DNA of 64,000 nucleotides from Sulfuritalea sp. Its GTDB lineage: Bacteria > Pseudomonadota > Gammaproteobacteria > Burkholderiales > Rhodocyclaceae. The translations under genes were made by a program, and so were the position numbers. The stretch's first letter is position 1. Every line of letters starts with the position of its first letter. The notes beneath the pieces are model-generated. The model was not told the DNA's origin, searched no databases, and saw only the letters and a program-made list of their open reading frames with translations. Where the stretch lies: the NCBI GenBank assembly GCA_030651305.1, contig JAUSCI010000024.1, positions 1 to 64,000 on the forward strand, given 5' to 3'. Shown in pieces: positions 1 to 10,365 of this stretch.

Positions 1-26
1 CCTTCGTACGCTTCTTCGAATCTCAT
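1..26 (-). CDS. Start of probable transposase (partial)
   Basis: Only nine codons are visible, MRFEEAYEG, preceded on the minus strand by AGGAGG eight bases before the ATG. From memory, ISNCY-type transposases often begin with a very similar peptide before an HTH segment. Nine residues cannot prove this, so the call rests on the start, the strong ribosome site and the repeated TGTCCGGT motifs beside it. Confidence 0.4.
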
Positions 27-128
27 CTTCCGAACCTCCTGTAGCAGTTCCGACCGTCTCATCTCGTACCCCCTTCGGGGCACTATGACAACCGGACAGA
101 TGTCGTGCTACAGAACCGGACAACTCAT
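1..128 (-). mobile_element. End of an insertion sequence (partial)
   Basis: This is the left edge of the window. Read on the minus strand it holds two direct copies of TGTCCGGT (115-122 and 91-98), then about 60 bases of leader, a strong AGGAGG ribosome site and the first nine codons of an ORF that leaves the window. Duplicated short motifs next to a transposase start fit an IS terminus. The exact outer end (about 122-135) cannot be set because the other end and any target duplication are outside the window. The IS family is a guess from the ORF start (ISNCY-like). Confidence 0.45.
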
Positions 129-147
129 TAACTCGCAACAGCGGGGA

Positions 148-193
148 TTGACATTTCGGGCGTCATTGCGCAGACTTCAAACAACTGTTTGAA
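148..193 (+). promoter_or_regulatory. psrA promoter with PsrA-type operator
   Basis: TTGACA at 148-153 is a good -35 box. The -10 region falls near 171-177 and is weak. The perfect palindrome TTCAAACA-AC-TGTTTGAA lies at 176-193. Its core CAAAC-N4-GTTTG matches the (G/C)AAAC-N2-4-GTTT(G/C) motif published for Pseudomonas PsrA. It sits 28 bases before the ATG of the PsrA-like gene, so autoregulation of the whole beta-oxidation operon is inferred. Confidence 0.7.
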
Positions 194-221
194 ACTGCCG
201 TTTGTCAATGGCCTGCCGCCC

Positions 222-893
222 ATGGAACCCGATACCCGCTCGCGCATTCTCGACGCCGCCGAAAACCTGCTGGTTCAACACGGCCTCGACGGCACCACGC
301 TGCGCATGATCACCGCCACGGCGCATGCCAATCTCGCCGCGGTGAACTATCACTTCGGCTCGAAGGAGGCGCTGATCGAAGCCGTCTTCCGGCGCCGGCT
401 GACATGGCTCAATGAGCAGCGCATCGCCGCCCTCGATGCGCTGGAAACCGCAGCCAGGGGTGCGCCGCTGAAACCGCGCCAGATCGTCGAATCCTACTTC
501 GGCGTGACGATCCGCATGGCGGCGGCCAGCGCGGAAGGCAGAACCTTCCTGCGCCTGCTGGGCCGCACCTATACCGAGCCTTCCGAATTCGTGCGCAGTT
601 TCCTCGCCGAGGAATATGCGGAAGTAATCGCGCGTTACAAGGCGGCGTTCTTCAAGGCGCTGCCCGATGTGCCGCAGGAAGAATTCATCTGGCGTTTCCA
701 TTTCATGATGGGCGCCCTGTCCTACGCCGTGTCCGGTGCCGACGCGCTGCGCCTGCTCGGGCCGATCGACGACACCGATCCCGAGGCACTCTACGCCCGC
801 CTGATGAGCTTCCTCATCGGCGGCTTGCGCGCGCCCTTGCCTGAAATACATGCGAAAGCCGTCAAGAAACCGCGCGCCAGGCGCGCGGCCTGA
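222..893 (+). CDS. psrA: PsrA-like TetR family regulator of fatty-acid oxidation
   Basis: TetR-type DNA-binding repressor of 223 residues counted from the ATG at 222. A TTG at 189 would add 11 residues but lies inside the operator, so it is less likely. The N-terminal HTH runs from about residue 6 to 55 (SRILDAAENLL through NLAAVNYHFGSKEALI) and closely resembles Pseudomonas PsrA, which senses long-chain fatty acids or acyl-CoA. The C-terminal ligand domain covers the rest, ending in a basic tail. It is the first gene of an operon with FadE, thiolase, MaoC, FadJ-type and YciA-type genes, 24 bases before fadE. The palindrome at 176-193 upstream fits its expected operator. The ligand is inferred, not shown. 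Confidence 0.8.
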   Translation: MEPDTRSRILDAAENLLVQHGLDGTTLRMITATAHANLAAVNYHFGSKEALIEAVFRRRLTWLNEQRIAALDALETAARGAPLKPRQIVESYFGVTIRMAAASAEGRTFLRLLGRTYTEPSEFVRSFLAEEYAEVIARYKAAFFKALPDVPQEEFIWRFHFMMGALSYAVSGADALRLLGPIDDTDPEALYARLMSFLIGGLRAPLPEIHAKAVKKPRARRAA

Positions 894-917
894 CGGCGCG
901 AACACGAGGAGAACGTC

Positions 918-3257
918 ATGACCTGGTTACTGAGTCTGCTTGCCGCCGCATTTGCCACACTCGCCGCCGTGCTGCTGTTGCCACCCTTGCGCCGCACCCT
1001 GCTGACAGGATCGATTTTCGCCACCTACAAGAAGCTGCTGCCCGCCATGTCGCAAACCGAAAGGGAAGCGCTGGAAGCCGGCACCGTCTGGTGGGAGGGC
1101 GAGCTGTTCTCCGGCCGGCCGAACTGGCAGAAGCTGCTCGACTATCCGCAGCCGAAGCTCACCGCGGCGGAGCAATCCTTCCTCGACAACGAATGCGAAG
1201 CGCTGTGCGCCATGGTGAGCGACTGGGATACCACCCAGCTTCACCAGGATCTTTCGCCGCAAGCCTGGGCTTATGCCAAGGAAAAGGGCTTCCTCGGCAT
1301 GATCATCCCAAAGCGTTACGGCGGCCTCGAATTCTCCGCCCTTGCCCATTCGGCGGTGGTGCAAAAACTGTCTACGCATTGCTCGGCGGCGGCGGTTTCG
1401 GTCATGGTGCCGAACTCGCTCGGCCCGGCCGAACTGCTGCTGCATTACGGCACCGAGGAACAGAAGAACCACACTCTGCCCCGACTGGCGAAGGGCCTCG
1501 AAATTCCCGCCTTTGCCCTGACCAATCCCCATGCCGGCTCGGATGCCGCCTCGATTCCCGACACCGGCATCGTTTGCCGAGGGCTCTGGCAAGGCAAGGA
1601 AGTGATCGGCATGCGCGTCACCTGGGACAAGCGCTACATCACGCTGGGGCCGATCTGCACCCTCCTCGGCCTGGCCTTCCGCCTGCACGACCCCGATCAT
1701 CTGCTCGGCAATGTCGAAGACATCGGCATCACCTGCGCGCTGGTGCCGACCGATCATCCCGGGGTCAACATCGGCCGCCGCCACTTTCCGCTCAATGCCG
1801 TGTTCCAGAACGGGCCGAATTCGGGCACGGATGTCTTCATGCCGCTCGACTGGATCATCGGCGGCCCGGCAATGGCCGGGCACGGCTGGCGCATGCTGAT
1901 GGAATGCCTGGCGGCGGGGCGTTCGATTTCTCTGCCGTCCTCCAACACCGGCATGGCCAAGCTGGCGGTGCGCGCCACCGGGGCTTACGCGCGGGTGCGC
2001 AGCCAGTTCAGGACGGCCATCGGCAAGTTCGAGGGCATCGAAGAGCCGCTGGCGCGCATGGGCGGCAATACCTACATGATGGACGCGGCGCGGACCCTGA
2101 CCGCCGGCGCCATCGACCTCGGCGAAAAGCCGTCGGTGGTTTCCGCCATCGTCAAGTACCACGTCACCGAGCGCGCGCGCCAAGTGGTGAACGACGCCAT
2201 GGACATCCTCGGCGGCAAGGGCATCTGCCTCGGTCCCAACAATTTCATGGGCCGCGCCTACCAGCAGATCCCCATCGGCATCACCGTCGAAGGCGCCAAC
2301 ATCCTGACCCGCAGCCTGATCATTTTCGGCCAGGGCGCCATCCGCTGCCATCCTTACGTGCTGAAGGAAATGGAGGCAGCCAGGAATCCGGATGCGGCGG
2401 CAGGCCTGCGCGATTTCGACAAGGCCCTCTTCAGCCATTTGTGGTTTGTCTGGCGGCGGGGTTTTCGCGCCTGGAGCATGGGCCTCACCGGGTCGCACTT
2501 CGGTCCGGCGCCTGCCGACGTGGCTCCCGAAACCCGTCGCTACTACCAGCAGCTGACGCGCTTTTCAGCGGCCTTCGCCCTGCTCGCCGACGTCTCCATG
2601 CTGGTCATGGGCGGCGATCTGAAGCGCAAGGAAAAATTATCGGCGCGGCTGGGCGACATCCTGTCGCTCCTGTACCTGTGTTCCGCGACGCTGAAACGTT
2701 ACGAGGACGAGGGCCGCCAGGCCGAAGACGCGCCGCTGATGCACTGGGCCATATGGGATGCCATGTTCAGGATGCAAAACGCCTTCGAGGGCGTGATCTC
2801 GAACTATCCGAACCGTTTCTTCGCGGCGGTCCTGCACTGGAAGATCTTTCCCCTCGGTCGTCCCTACGAAGTGCCGTCCGATCAGCTCGGCCATGAAGTG
2901 GCGAAGCTGCTCATCGCGCCCTCCGCCACGCGCGATCGCCTGACCGCCGGCATGTACCTGGCCAGGAGCGAAAGCGACGCGGTCGGCGTGGTCGAGCTGG
3001 CACTCGAGGCGACCATCGCCGCCGAGCCGATCGAGGCCAAGCTACGGGCCGCGGAAAAGAGTGGAAAAGTCGGCGCTGGCGACACGGCGACCAAATTGCG
3101 CCACGCGCAGGAGGCCGGCCTGCTGTCGGCTGAGGAAGTCGCCCTGGTGCAGCGGCGCATTCACTTGCGCGACAAGGCGATCGCGGTCGATGACTTCCCC
3201 CGGGATTTCTCCGTCGAGCAGATCAGCGCGGCTGAAATCCTGCGGCGGGCGGCATAG
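918..3257 (+). CDS. fadE: Acyl-CoA dehydrogenase FadE
   Basis: FAD-dependent acyl-CoA dehydrogenase of the long FadE type, 779 residues (E. coli FadE is about 815), catalysing the first step of beta-oxidation. It begins with a hydrophobic membrane segment (residues about 3-24, TWLLSLLAAAFATLAAVLLL), as in FadE. The core follows: N-terminal helical part, FALTNPHAGSDAAS (the flavin/substrate loop) near residue 200, and the C-terminal helical domain with AMDILGGKGICLGP near 430. AGGAG precedes the ATG by seven bases. Two bases separate it from the thiolase gene. Near the C terminus, residues 717-724 (KVGAGDTA) are encoded by a copy of the dispersed repeat (3068-3089), in a helical stretch peripheral to the catalytic core. 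Confidence 0.92.
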   Translation: MTWLLSLLAAAFATLAAVLLLPPLRRTLLTGSIFATYKKLLPAMSQTEREALEAGTVWWEGELFSGRPNWQKLLDYPQPKLTAAEQSFLDNECEALCAMVSDWDTTQLHQDLSPQAWAYAKEKGFLGMIIPKRYGGLEFSALAHSAVVQKLSTHCSAAAVSVMVPNSLGPAELLLHYGTEEQKNHTLPRLAKGLEIPAFALTNPHAGSDAASIPDTGIVCRGLWQGKEVIGMRVTWDKRYITLGPICTLLGLAFRLHDPDHLLGNVEDIGITCALVPTDHPGVNIGRRHFPLNAVFQNGPNSGTDVFMPLDWIIGGPAMAGHGWRMLMECLAAGRSISLPSSNTGMAKLAVRATGAYARVRSQFRTAIGKFEGIEEPLARMGGNTYMMDAARTLTAGAIDLGEKPSVVSAIVKYHVTERARQVVNDAMDILGGKGICLGPNNFMGRAYQQIPIGITVEGANILTRSLIIFGQGAIRCHPYVLKEMEAARNPDAAAGLRDFDKALFSHLWFVWRRGFRAWSMGLTGSHFGPAPADVAPETRRYYQQLTRFSAAFALLADVSMLVMGGDLKRKEKLSARLGDILSLLYLCSATLKRYEDEGRQAEDAPLMHWAIWDAMFRMQNAFEGVISNYPNRFFAAVLHWKIFPLGRPYEVPSDQLGHEVAKLLIAPSATRDRLTAGMYLARSESDAVGVVELALEATIAAEPIEAKLRAAEKSGKVGAGDTATKLRHAQEAGLLSAEEVALVQRRIHLRDKAIAVDDFPRDFSVEQISAAEILRRAA
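3068..3089 (+). repeat. Dispersed 22-bp repeat, copy 1 (inside fadE)
   Basis: Matches the core GTCGGCGCTGGCGGTACGG with two differences (GAC for GGT). It is read in fadE as K-V-G-A-G-D-T-A, with GTC in codon phase. Confidence 0.8.
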
Positions 3258-3259
3258 TC

Positions 3260-4561
3260 ATGGCTGCCTTCGCCCCCGTCTATATCGTCGACGGCGCACG
3301 CACGCCCTTCCTCAAATCGCGCAACGTGCCGGGGCCGTTTTCGGCCTCCGACCTCGCCACCATTTCCGGTCGCGCCCTGCTGGCGCGCCAGCCCTTCGCG
3401 CCGGACCAGATCGACGAAGTGATCGTCGGTTGTGCCGGCCCGAGTGTCGATGAAGTGAATATCGGCCGTGTGATCGCGCTGCGCCTCGGCTGCGGCAACA
3501 AGGTGCCGGGCTGGACCGTTATGCGCAACTGCGCCTCCGGCATGCAGGCCATCGATTCGGCCATCGCCAACATCCAGAACGGGCGCTCGCAACTGGTGCT
3601 GGCTGGTGGCGTCGATGCGCTCTCGCGCACACACTTGCTGTATTCCGACAAGATGGTGATGTGGTTCTCGCAGATGGCGCGGGCGCGCACGCTCGGTGCG
3701 CGAATCGGCTTGTTCGCCAAGCTGCGCCTGGGAATGCTGCTGACGCCGGTGATCGGCATCGTCAAGGGCCTGACCGACCCGGTGGTCAATCTGATGATGG
3801 GCCAGACTGCGGAAAACCTGGCCTGGAAGTTCGGTATTTCGCGCCACGAGATGGATGCCTTTTCCGTAGATAGCCACAAGAAGGTCGCGGCGGCGCAGGC
3901 GGCCGGGCGCTTCGAGGAAATCGTGCCGCTGATCGATGCCACCGGCAAGGTGTACGCGGCGGACGATGGCGTGCGCCTCGATTCGAGCGTGGAAAATCTG
4001 AAGAAGCTGAAACCCTTCTTCGATCGCACCTACGGCAAGATCACGCCGGGCAACAGTTCGCAGATCACCGACGGCGCCGCCTGGTTGCTGCTGGCCTCCG
4101 CCGAGGCCGTTGAAAAATACCATCTGCAGCCGATCGGCAAGATCACCGACACCCAATGGGCCGGCCTCGACCCGGCGCTGATGGGCCTCGGCCCGGTACA
4201 CGCGGCGACGCCGATATTGCAACGGCATGGCCTGGGCCTCAACGACCTCGATGCCTGGGAAATCAATGAAGCCTTCGCCGCGCAGGTGCAGGGCTGCCTG
4301 CGGGCATGGAACGACGACGCCTACTGCCGCGAGGAACTCGGACTGGACGGCGCACTCGGCGCGCTGGATACAGCCAGGCTGAATGTCGATGGCGGCGCGA
4401 TTGCGCTCGGTCATCCGGTCGGCGCCTCCGGTGCGCGCATCGTGCTGCATCTGCTGCACGTACTCAGACGCAACAATGATGACAAACGCAGCAAGCGCGG
4501 CATCGCCACCATCTGCATCGGCGGCGGCCAGGGCGGGTCGGTGCTGGTCGAAACCGCGTAG
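3260..4561 (+). CDS. fadI: 3-ketoacyl-CoA thiolase, FadI type
   Basis: Thiolase of 433 residues that cleaves 3-ketoacyl-CoA with CoA to release acetyl-CoA, the last step of beta-oxidation. The nucleophilic cysteine is Cys91 in RNCASGMQA. The other thiolase blocks are present: NEAFAAQ near residue 337, GHPVGASGA near 385, and CIGGGQGG with the second active cysteine near the C terminus. Length and the inserted segment around residues 145-185 (LFAKLRLGMLL) match FadI rather than the roughly 390-residue FadA type. It starts two bases after fadE, so it is cotranscribed. Confidence 0.85.
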   Translation: MAAFAPVYIVDGARTPFLKSRNVPGPFSASDLATISGRALLARQPFAPDQIDEVIVGCAGPSVDEVNIGRVIALRLGCGNKVPGWTVMRNCASGMQAIDSAIANIQNGRSQLVLAGGVDALSRTHLLYSDKMVMWFSQMARARTLGARIGLFAKLRLGMLLTPVIGIVKGLTDPVVNLMMGQTAENLAWKFGISRHEMDAFSVDSHKKVAAAQAAGRFEEIVPLIDATGKVYAADDGVRLDSSVENLKKLKPFFDRTYGKITPGNSSQITDGAAWLLLASAEAVEKYHLQPIGKITDTQWAGLDPALMGLGPVHAATPILQRHGLGLNDLDAWEINEAFAAQVQGCLRAWNDDAYCREELGLDGALGALDTARLNVDGGAIALGHPVGASGARIVLHLLHVLRRNNDDKRSKRGIATICIGGGQGGSVLVETA

Positions 4562-4572
4562 CGCGTGCGGCC

Positions 4573-5451
4573 GTGCGCACCCAGATCCATCTCGATTACC
4601 ACGCCAAGCCGTCCGTCCTCGGCTTCATGTCGCGGGTCTTGCGCCCATCGCCCGGCTTTTCTGGCGATGGGCAACTGCCCGATATCCAGGCACGATGGTC
4701 GGGCCACCGAACATCGCGGCGCGCTGTCCTCGATTTCCTCGACCTGTCAGATCTGCCGGCCGGCGAGGGTCTGTCGATCCTGTATCCGCACACCGTCAGC
4801 TTTCCCATGCTGATGGCAGTGCTCAGCCATCCGGCATTTCCGGTGCCGATCTGGAACGTGCTCCAGGTGCGCAACCGCCTGGTCCAGCATGAGCCGATCG
4901 CGTCCGATGCGGTGCTCGATTTCACCGTGCGCACGGGCGCACGACGGGTACTCGAAAAAGGCGTCGAGATGGATTTGCTGGTGGGCGCGGAAGCCGGCGG
5001 CCGAATCGTGTGGGAAGCCGTCAATACCTTCTATGCCCGCGGTCGCTTCGGCGCAGCCGAGGCCGAGGCGCTTGCCAGCCCGGGCGTGGCCGGCACGAAA
5101 GCCACCGAGTGGCACATGCCCGCCCGTGGCCGCTGGCGTTACGGCCTTCTCTCCGGCGACGTCAATCCCCTGCACATGAGCGACTGGTACGCGCGCCGCT
5201 TAGGCTATGCGCGCGCCTTCACCCATCCGCAGCGCGCCATCGGCCAGTGCCTCGGCCATCTCGGCGCGGCACATCACGCCCCGATGCAGCTTGAAACCTG
5301 GATCAAGGGCCCGGTCTTCTATGGCACGCGGGTCAGCCTGCGCAGCGAATCGCGGCCGGCGGAACAGCTCTTCGCACTTCACCTGGATGGCGATGCGCGG
5401 CCGGCCATTGTCGGTCGCTTCGTCACTCCCAACGCAAGGAAATCGACATGA
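4573..5451 (+). CDS. MaoC-type (R)-hydratase-like protein
   Basis: Protein of 292 residues beginning at a GTG. The C-terminal half holds the hydratase-2 signature YGLLSGDVNPLHMSDWYA (near residues 192-209), with the Asp and His expected to form the catalytic dyad of MaoC hot-dog hydratases. The N-terminal half (residues 1-170) lacks a clear motif and may be a second, degenerate hot-dog fold, as in double-hot-dog hydratases. Its place between thiolase and FadJ-type genes suggests hydration of enoyl-CoA with R stereochemistry or handling of unusual acyl chains. The stop overlaps the next ATG (ATGA), implying translational coupling. Substrate is unknown. Confidence 0.75.
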   Translation: MRTQIHLDYHAKPSVLGFMSRVLRPSPGFSGDGQLPDIQARWSGHRTSRRAVLDFLDLSDLPAGEGLSILYPHTVSFPMLMAVLSHPAFPVPIWNVLQVRNRLVQHEPIASDAVLDFTVRTGARRVLEKGVEMDLLVGAEAGGRIVWEAVNTFYARGRFGAAEAEALASPGVAGTKATEWHMPARGRWRYGLLSGDVNPLHMSDWYARRLGYARAFTHPQRAIGQCLGHLGAAHHAPMQLETWIKGPVFYGTRVSLRSESRPAEQLFALHLDGDARPAIVGRFVTPNARKST

Positions 5452-7391
5452 GCAACTTCAAGCACTGGCGCCTCGAACGCGAGGCGGGTGACGCCGGAGT
5501 GGCCTGGGCCATCCTCGACACCGCGAATTCCTCGACCAACACGCTGGGCGCCGAGGTCATGATCGAACTCGGCCTGATCCTTGATGAATGCGAGAAGAAT
5601 GCACCCCGCGGCCTGATCTTCAAGTCGGCCAAGGAGGCCGGCTTCATCGCCGGTGCCAACATCGAGGAATTCGTCTCGTCCGACACGCCCGAGAAGGCCC
5701 GCGCGCTGATCCGGCGCGGCTGGGATACCTACAACCGTCTCGCCGGCGTGAAGTACCCGACGCTGGCGCTGGTGCGCGGCCACTGCATGGGCGGCGGCAC
5801 CGAGCTGGCGCTGGCCTGCCGCTACCGCATCGCGGTGGACGAGCCGGGCACCAAGTTTGCCTTGCCGGAAGTGATGCTCGGCATCGTGCCGGGCTGGGGC
5901 GGCATGCTGCGTTTGCCACAAATAATTGGCCCGGCAGCAGCGCTGGACATGATGCTGACGGGCAAGAACATCGATGCGAAGCGGGCGAAGAAAATGGGAC
6001 TGGCGGACGAATGCGTGCCGCCGCGCGTCATGGAAAACGCCGCGCGCATGCTGGTGCTGTCCGCCAAGCCGCCGCGCCAGCAACAGCTTCCGTTGATGCA
6101 GAAGCTGATGAACGGCCCGCTGAAAGGCTTCGTCGCCAGCGGCGCCAGGAAGCAGGTGGCCAAACGAGCACGACAGGAACACTATCCGGCGCCCTACGCC
6201 ATCATCGACCAGTGGCAGAACTACGATGGCGATACGCTGGCGGTGCCGGCCGAGCGGCCAACCTCGCTCGATGCGCTGGTGAGCCATCCCACCACGCGCA
6301 ACCTGATCCGGGTTTTCTTCCTGCAGGACCGGCTCAAGGGATTCGGCAAAGGCGTCGAGAATTTCGCGCCGCGCCACGTACACGTCGTCGGCGCCGGCGT
6401 CATGGGCGGCGACATCGCGGCCTGGTGCGTGCTGCGCGGCATGACGGTGACGCTGCAGGACCAGTCCGTGGAACGCATCGCGCCGGCCGTCGGCCGCGCC
6501 GCGAAGTTCTTCGAAAAGAAGCTGCGCGACAGGAAGCTGGCGCGTTTCGCGCTCGACCGCCTGATTGCCGATCCGCTTGGCGACGGCGTACGTCAGGCCG
6601 ATGTCATCATCGAGGCGATTTTCGAGAACCTCGAAGCCAAGCAGAAATTGTTCGCCGACATCGAAGCGCGCGCCAAACCGGATGCGCTGCTGGCGTCCAA
6701 TACGTCCTCGCTGAAGCTGGCCGACATCGCGGCGAATTTCAAGAATCCTTCGCGCCTGGTCGGCATCCACTTCTTCAATCCGGTGGCGATGATGCCGCTG
6801 GTCGAAGTCGTGGCCGGCGACAGCACTGCGCCGGTAGCGGCGCAAAGAGCTGCCGCCTTCGTGCGCGGCATCGACAAGCTGCCGCTGCCGGTGAAGGATG
6901 CGCCGGGCTTCCTGGTCAATGCCGTGCTCGCGCCCTACATGAACGAGGCGATGCGTTGCGTCGATGAAGGCATCGCGCCGGAATCCATCGATGCGGCGAT
7001 GCTGGCCTTCGGCATGCCGATGGGGCCGATCGAACTGGCCGACACGGTCGGCCTCGACGTCGCGGTGGCGGCCGGTCGGCAACTGGTCGGCGAAGCCGAT
7101 CCGCCAAAGAAGTTGGTGGAGCTGGTCAGCGCCGGGCATCTGGGCAAGAAGTCGGGCAAGGGCTTCTACACCTGGGTCGAGGGCAAGGCACAGAAAGTCG
7201 GCGCTGGCGGTACGGTGAATCCGGAACTCGCGCAGCGCCTGTTGCAACCCCTGCTCGCTGCCACGCAACGCCTGGTGCGTGAAGGCATCGTCGCCGATGC
7301 CGAACTGGCCGACGCCGGCGTGATCTTCGGCACCGGCTTTGCGCCCTATACTGGCGGCCCGATGAACTATCTGCAGAGCGGAGAACACTGA
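5448..7391 (+). CDS. Bifunctional enoyl-CoA hydratase / 3-hydroxyacyl-CoA dehydrogenase (FadJ-like)
   Basis: Multifunctional beta-oxidation enzyme of 647 residues, shorter than E. coli FadJ (714). Residues 1-190 form a crotonase domain with FIAGANIEEF (oxyanion loop) and GHCMGGGTELALACRYRIA. The catalytic glutamates are expected in that segment and in LPEVMLGIVPGWGG. The NAD-binding domain starts near 305 with VVGAGVMGGDIA. The dehydrogenase motif GIHFFNPVAMMPLVE (catalytic His) is near 440, and the C-terminal domain follows. KVGAGGTV at residues 583-590 is encoded by a dispersed-repeat copy in the loop between the two C-terminal dehydrogenase lobes. The stop shares its last base with the start of the thioesterase gene. 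Confidence 0.88.
   Translation: MSNFKHWRLEREAGDAGVAWAILDTANSSTNTLGAEVMIELGLILDECEKNAPRGLIFKSAKEAGFIAGANIEEFVSSDTPEKARALIRRGWDTYNRLAGVKYPTLALVRGHCMGGGTELALACRYRIAVDEPGTKFALPEVMLGIVPGWGGMLRLPQIIGPAAALDMMLTGKNIDAKRAKKMGLADECVPPRVMENAARMLVLSAKPPRQQQLPLMQKLMNGPLKGFVASGARKQVAKRARQEHYPAPYAIIDQWQNYDGDTLAVPAERPTSLDALVSHPTTRNLIRVFFLQDRLKGFGKGVENFAPRHVHVVGAGVMGGDIAAWCVLRGMTVTLQDQSVERIAPAVGRAAKFFEKKLRDRKLARFALDRLIADPLGDGVRQADVIIEAIFENLEAKQKLFADIEARAKPDALLASNTSSLKLADIAANFKNPSRLVGIHFFNPVAMMPLVEVVAGDSTAPVAAQRAAAFVRGIDKLPLPVKDAPGFLVNAVLAPYMNEAMRCVDEGIAPESIDAAMLAFGMPMGPIELADTVGLDVAVAAGRQLVGEADPPKKLVELVSAGHLGKKSGKGFYTWVEGKAQKVGAGGTVNPELAQRLLQPLLAATQRLVREGIVADAELADAGVIFGTGFAPYTGGPMNYLQSGEH
7196..7217 (+). repeat. 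Dispersed 22-bp repeat, copy 2 (inside FadJ-like gene)
   Basis: Matches the core exactly through GGTACGG, ending GTG instead of GCG. Encodes K-V-G-A-G-G-T-V in the same phase as copy 1. Confidence 0.85.
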
Positions 7392-7789
7392 TGCCTGACC
7401 AGGCCGTACTCATACCCGACGGCGAGCCCGTGCTGCGCGTGATGCCGATGCCGGCCGACATGAACGGCAACGGCGACATCTTCGGCGGCTGGGTCATGGC
7501 GCAATGCGACATCGCCGCCGCAATTCCGGCCATGCGCCGCGCACGCGGCCGCATCGCCACCGTGGCGGTGAATTCCTTCCTGTTCAAGCAGCCGATCTCG
7601 GTCGGTGACATTGTCAGCTTCTATGCCGAGATCGTCCGTGTCGGCAGGACGTCGATCACCGTGGACGTGCAGGTTTTTGCCGAGCGCCATCCGGCCAATC
7701 CGCTGGTGGTCAAGGTCACCGAGGCGCAATTTACCTATGTCGCGATCAACGACGACGGCAGCAAGCGCGAGGTGCCTGCCGCGACATAG
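7391..7789 (+). CDS. yciA: Acyl-CoA thioesterase, YciA type
   Basis: Hot-dog fold thioesterase of 132 residues, the usual YciA length, hydrolysing acyl-CoA to free acid and CoA. It has the typical start LRVMPMPADMNGNGDIFGG followed by WVMAQCDIAAA, where the Asp-containing helix of this family sits, then RIATVAVNSFLFKQPISVGD. It is the last gene of the PsrA operon and overlaps the FadJ-like gene by one base. It probably relieves CoA shortage or prevents acyl-CoA build-up during beta-oxidation. A short GC-rich hairpin (GCAGCC/GGCTGC) follows the stop, without a U-tract, and the next gene is convergent. Confidence 0.85.
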   Translation: MPDQAVLIPDGEPVLRVMPMPADMNGNGDIFGGWVMAQCDIAAAIPAMRRARGRIATVAVNSFLFKQPISVGDIVSFYAEIVRVGRTSITVDVQVFAERHPANPLVVKVTEAQFTYVAINDDGSKREVPAAT

Positions 7790-7831
7790 GGTGCGCAGCC
7801 GGCTGCGGGCTGCGACCGACTTCCAGTCGGA

Positions 7832-10210
<2,379 letters not shown>

Positions 10211-10282
10211 GGCGTATTCCTTAGCCGTTAGCGAGTTCAAGACCGCTATTGCTTCGCCAGAAAAAAACCATCCTGTGTTTTC

Positions 10283-10361
10283 GATTTCCGGACAAATGCC
10301 CAGTTCAGCTATTTCGTTGCGGTGCAGGCAGGCGTTCCGATTAAACCAGTCCCGGTTTCGC
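10283..10361 (-). promoter_or_regulatory. Conserved kinase leader block, copy 1
   Basis: About 80 bases upstream of HK1 that are nearly identical, in opposite orientation, to 31200-31279 upstream of the third kinase. Both share GCCTGCCTGCACCGCAACGA and flanking bases. Read on the minus strand one frame gives [15 protein letters not shown], continuing in frame into HK1. Function is unknown: it could be a regulatory leader, a short peptide, or a small repeat element. Confidence 0.6.
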
Positions 10362-10365
10362 CATG

